Below are positions 12,188 to 13,103 of a DNA stretch of 13,103 bases, in pieces (the first letter of the stretch is position 1; each line of letters begins with the position of its first letter). Both the position numbers and the translations under genes were made by a program. Under the pieces are notes generated by a model. The model made no database searches, was not told the DNA's origin, and saw only the letters and a list, made by a program, of their open reading frames with translations. Source of the DNA: an uncultured Collinsella sp. (GTDB taxonomy: Bacteria > Actinomycetota > Coriobacteriia > Coriobacteriales > Coriobacteriaceae). Where the stretch lies: assembly GCA_958403395.1 (NCBI GenBank), contig CATXXF010000050.1, positions 1-13,103 of the forward strand, in the 5' to 3' direction.

Positions 12188-13103
12188 ATGGATTTGCTGA
12201 TTGATATTTTGCTCGACGCTGGCACGGACACGCTGTCGCTGGTGCCGTTTTTGTTGGTGACGTATCTGGCCCTCGAGACCCTGGAGCACGTCGCGGGCGA
12301 CCGCGTTAACGGGGCCATCAAGCGTGCCGGTGCCGCGGGCCCCGTGGTTGGCTCGTTGCTGGGCATGGTGCCGCAGTGCGGCTTTTCGGCAATGGCGGCA
12401 ACGCTGTACGCCGGTCGTGTCGTGACCTTGGGCACGTTGGTGGCGGTGTTCCTTTCGACCTCCGATGAAATGCTGCCGCTGTTGCTCGCCGAGCAGGTGC
12501 CCGTGCAGACCATGGCGATGCTGTTGGCTTCGAAGGCACTGATCGCGCTGGTCACGGGCTTTATCGTGGACGCCGCCATTCGCGGCCTGCGTCGTAACGC
12601 TCGCGCGCATGCGGCGATTCGCCGTACCGTGCTGGGAACCGCGGCCAACCAGGCTCACGTGAACTGCGCGCACGACGACCACACTGGCGGTGACATCATC
12701 GACGAGGTGGCCGAGGCGGGCGTGAGCGCCGACCACATCCACGAGTTGTGCGAGCGCGACCATTGCGGTTGCGATGATGATGAAGATGAACACGAGCGCG
12801 ACCACGGACACAGCCATGATCACGGTCATGAGGGCGAGCATGAACACCATCATGACCACGGTCACTCCCACTCCCATGAGGGCGCGCCCGTCCTGTCGAT
12901 CATCCGCAGCGCGATCTCGCACACCGTGCAGGTCTCGGTATTCATTTTTCTGGTGACGCTGATTCTGGTCGCCGTGCTCGAGTCGTTCGGCGAGTCCGCA
13001 ATCGAGCAGTTCCTGCGCGGCAACGAGACGCTCGCCGTCTTGGGTTCGGCGCTTGTCGGCCTGATTCCCAACTGCTCGGCGCGCGTGGTCATTACGCAGC
13101 TAT
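12188..13103 (+). CDS. Putative manganese/heavy-metal exporter, 10-TM ArsP_2-like family (3' end beyond window)
   Basis: Membrane protein of the family annotated as putative manganese transporter or 10-TM heavy-metal exporter. The visible 305 residues run to the window edge without a stop. The first half has hydrophobic segments at about 15-30, 51-75, 79-101 and 108-130, with the motif GMVPQCGFSAMAATLYAGR (59-77) and FLSTSDEMLPLLL (88-100). A second, related motif, GLIPNCSARVV (291-301), begins the other half, suggesting an internal repeat. Between them is a soluble loop (about 155-233) with NCAHDDH, CERDHCGC and a histidine-rich stretch (about 202-230), probably metal-binding. It starts at ATG 12188 with GAAAGG 11 nt upstream. 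The substrate is inferred from family annotation and from the DtxR-type half-sites; it is not proven. Confidence 0.85.
   Translation, partial: MDLLIDILLDAGTDTLSLVPFLLVTYLALETLEHVAGDRVNGAIKRAGAAGPVVGSLLGMVPQCGFSAMAATLYAGRVVTLGTLVAVFLSTSDEMLPLLLAEQVPVQTMAMLLASKALIALVTGFIVDAAIRGLRRNARAHAAIRRTVLGTAANQAHVNCAHDDHTGGDIIDEVAEAGVSADHIHELCERDHCGCDDDEDEHERDHGHSHDHGHEGEHEHHHDHGHSHSHEGAPVLSIIRSAISHTVQVSVFIFLVTLILVAVLESFGESAIEQFLRGNETLAVLGSALVGLIPNCSARVVITQL

Overview
The window looks like chromosomal DNA of a high-GC actinobacterium, most likely a gut Coriobacteriia of the Collinsella/Olsenella type. This is inferred from the strong G/C bias at third codon positions, the gene content, and dispersed GGGGAC-type and GAGTATT-type intergenic repeats that I recall from Collinsella genomes. 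No taxonomic search was possible.

Layout. (1) 72-2666, + strand: pstC, pstA and pstB, a tightly overlapping phosphate-uptake operon. The 5' end of pstC looks damaged, and no phoU follows; a strong terminator comes next. (2) 2871-5507, + strand: a two-gene unit of a translational ABC-F ATPase and a Cof-type HAD phosphatase, ended by a terminator. (3) 5608-6104, + strand: a short DtxR/MntR-family metal regulator behind a cluster of repeated half-sites. (4) 6105-6383: a gap between convergent genes holding a 125-bp near-perfect palindrome. (5) 6384-9158, - strand: a zinc/cadmium resistance module. It contains an ArsR/SmtB repressor with an intact alpha5 zinc site, a free 72-residue heavy-metal-binding (HMA) protein, and a P1B-2 ATPase with no HMA domain of its own. 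Three near-identical ArsR operators are placed so that both the arsR promoter and the ATPase leader can be repressed. (6) 9159-11047: a visibly AT-richer accessory patch with one - strand gene, a DUF559-like PD-(D/E)XK nuclease, flanked by diverged copies of a short repeat. (7) 11048-12016, - strand: a DEDDh 3'-5' exonuclease. (8) 12188 to the window end, + strand: a truncated 10-TM putative manganese/heavy-metal exporter with a histidine-rich loop.

Metal handling is the main theme. The ArsR module is a self-contained Zn/Cd efflux circuit. The DtxR-family regulator and the exporter 6 kb away share promoter half-sites of the form GGNNAACTW (four in each promoter, in both orientations). This suggests that the regulator controls itself and the exporter as a manganese or iron homeostasis circuit. 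That link is the most testable new idea here. The most striking unexplained structures are the 125-bp palindrome and the repeats around the lone nuclease.
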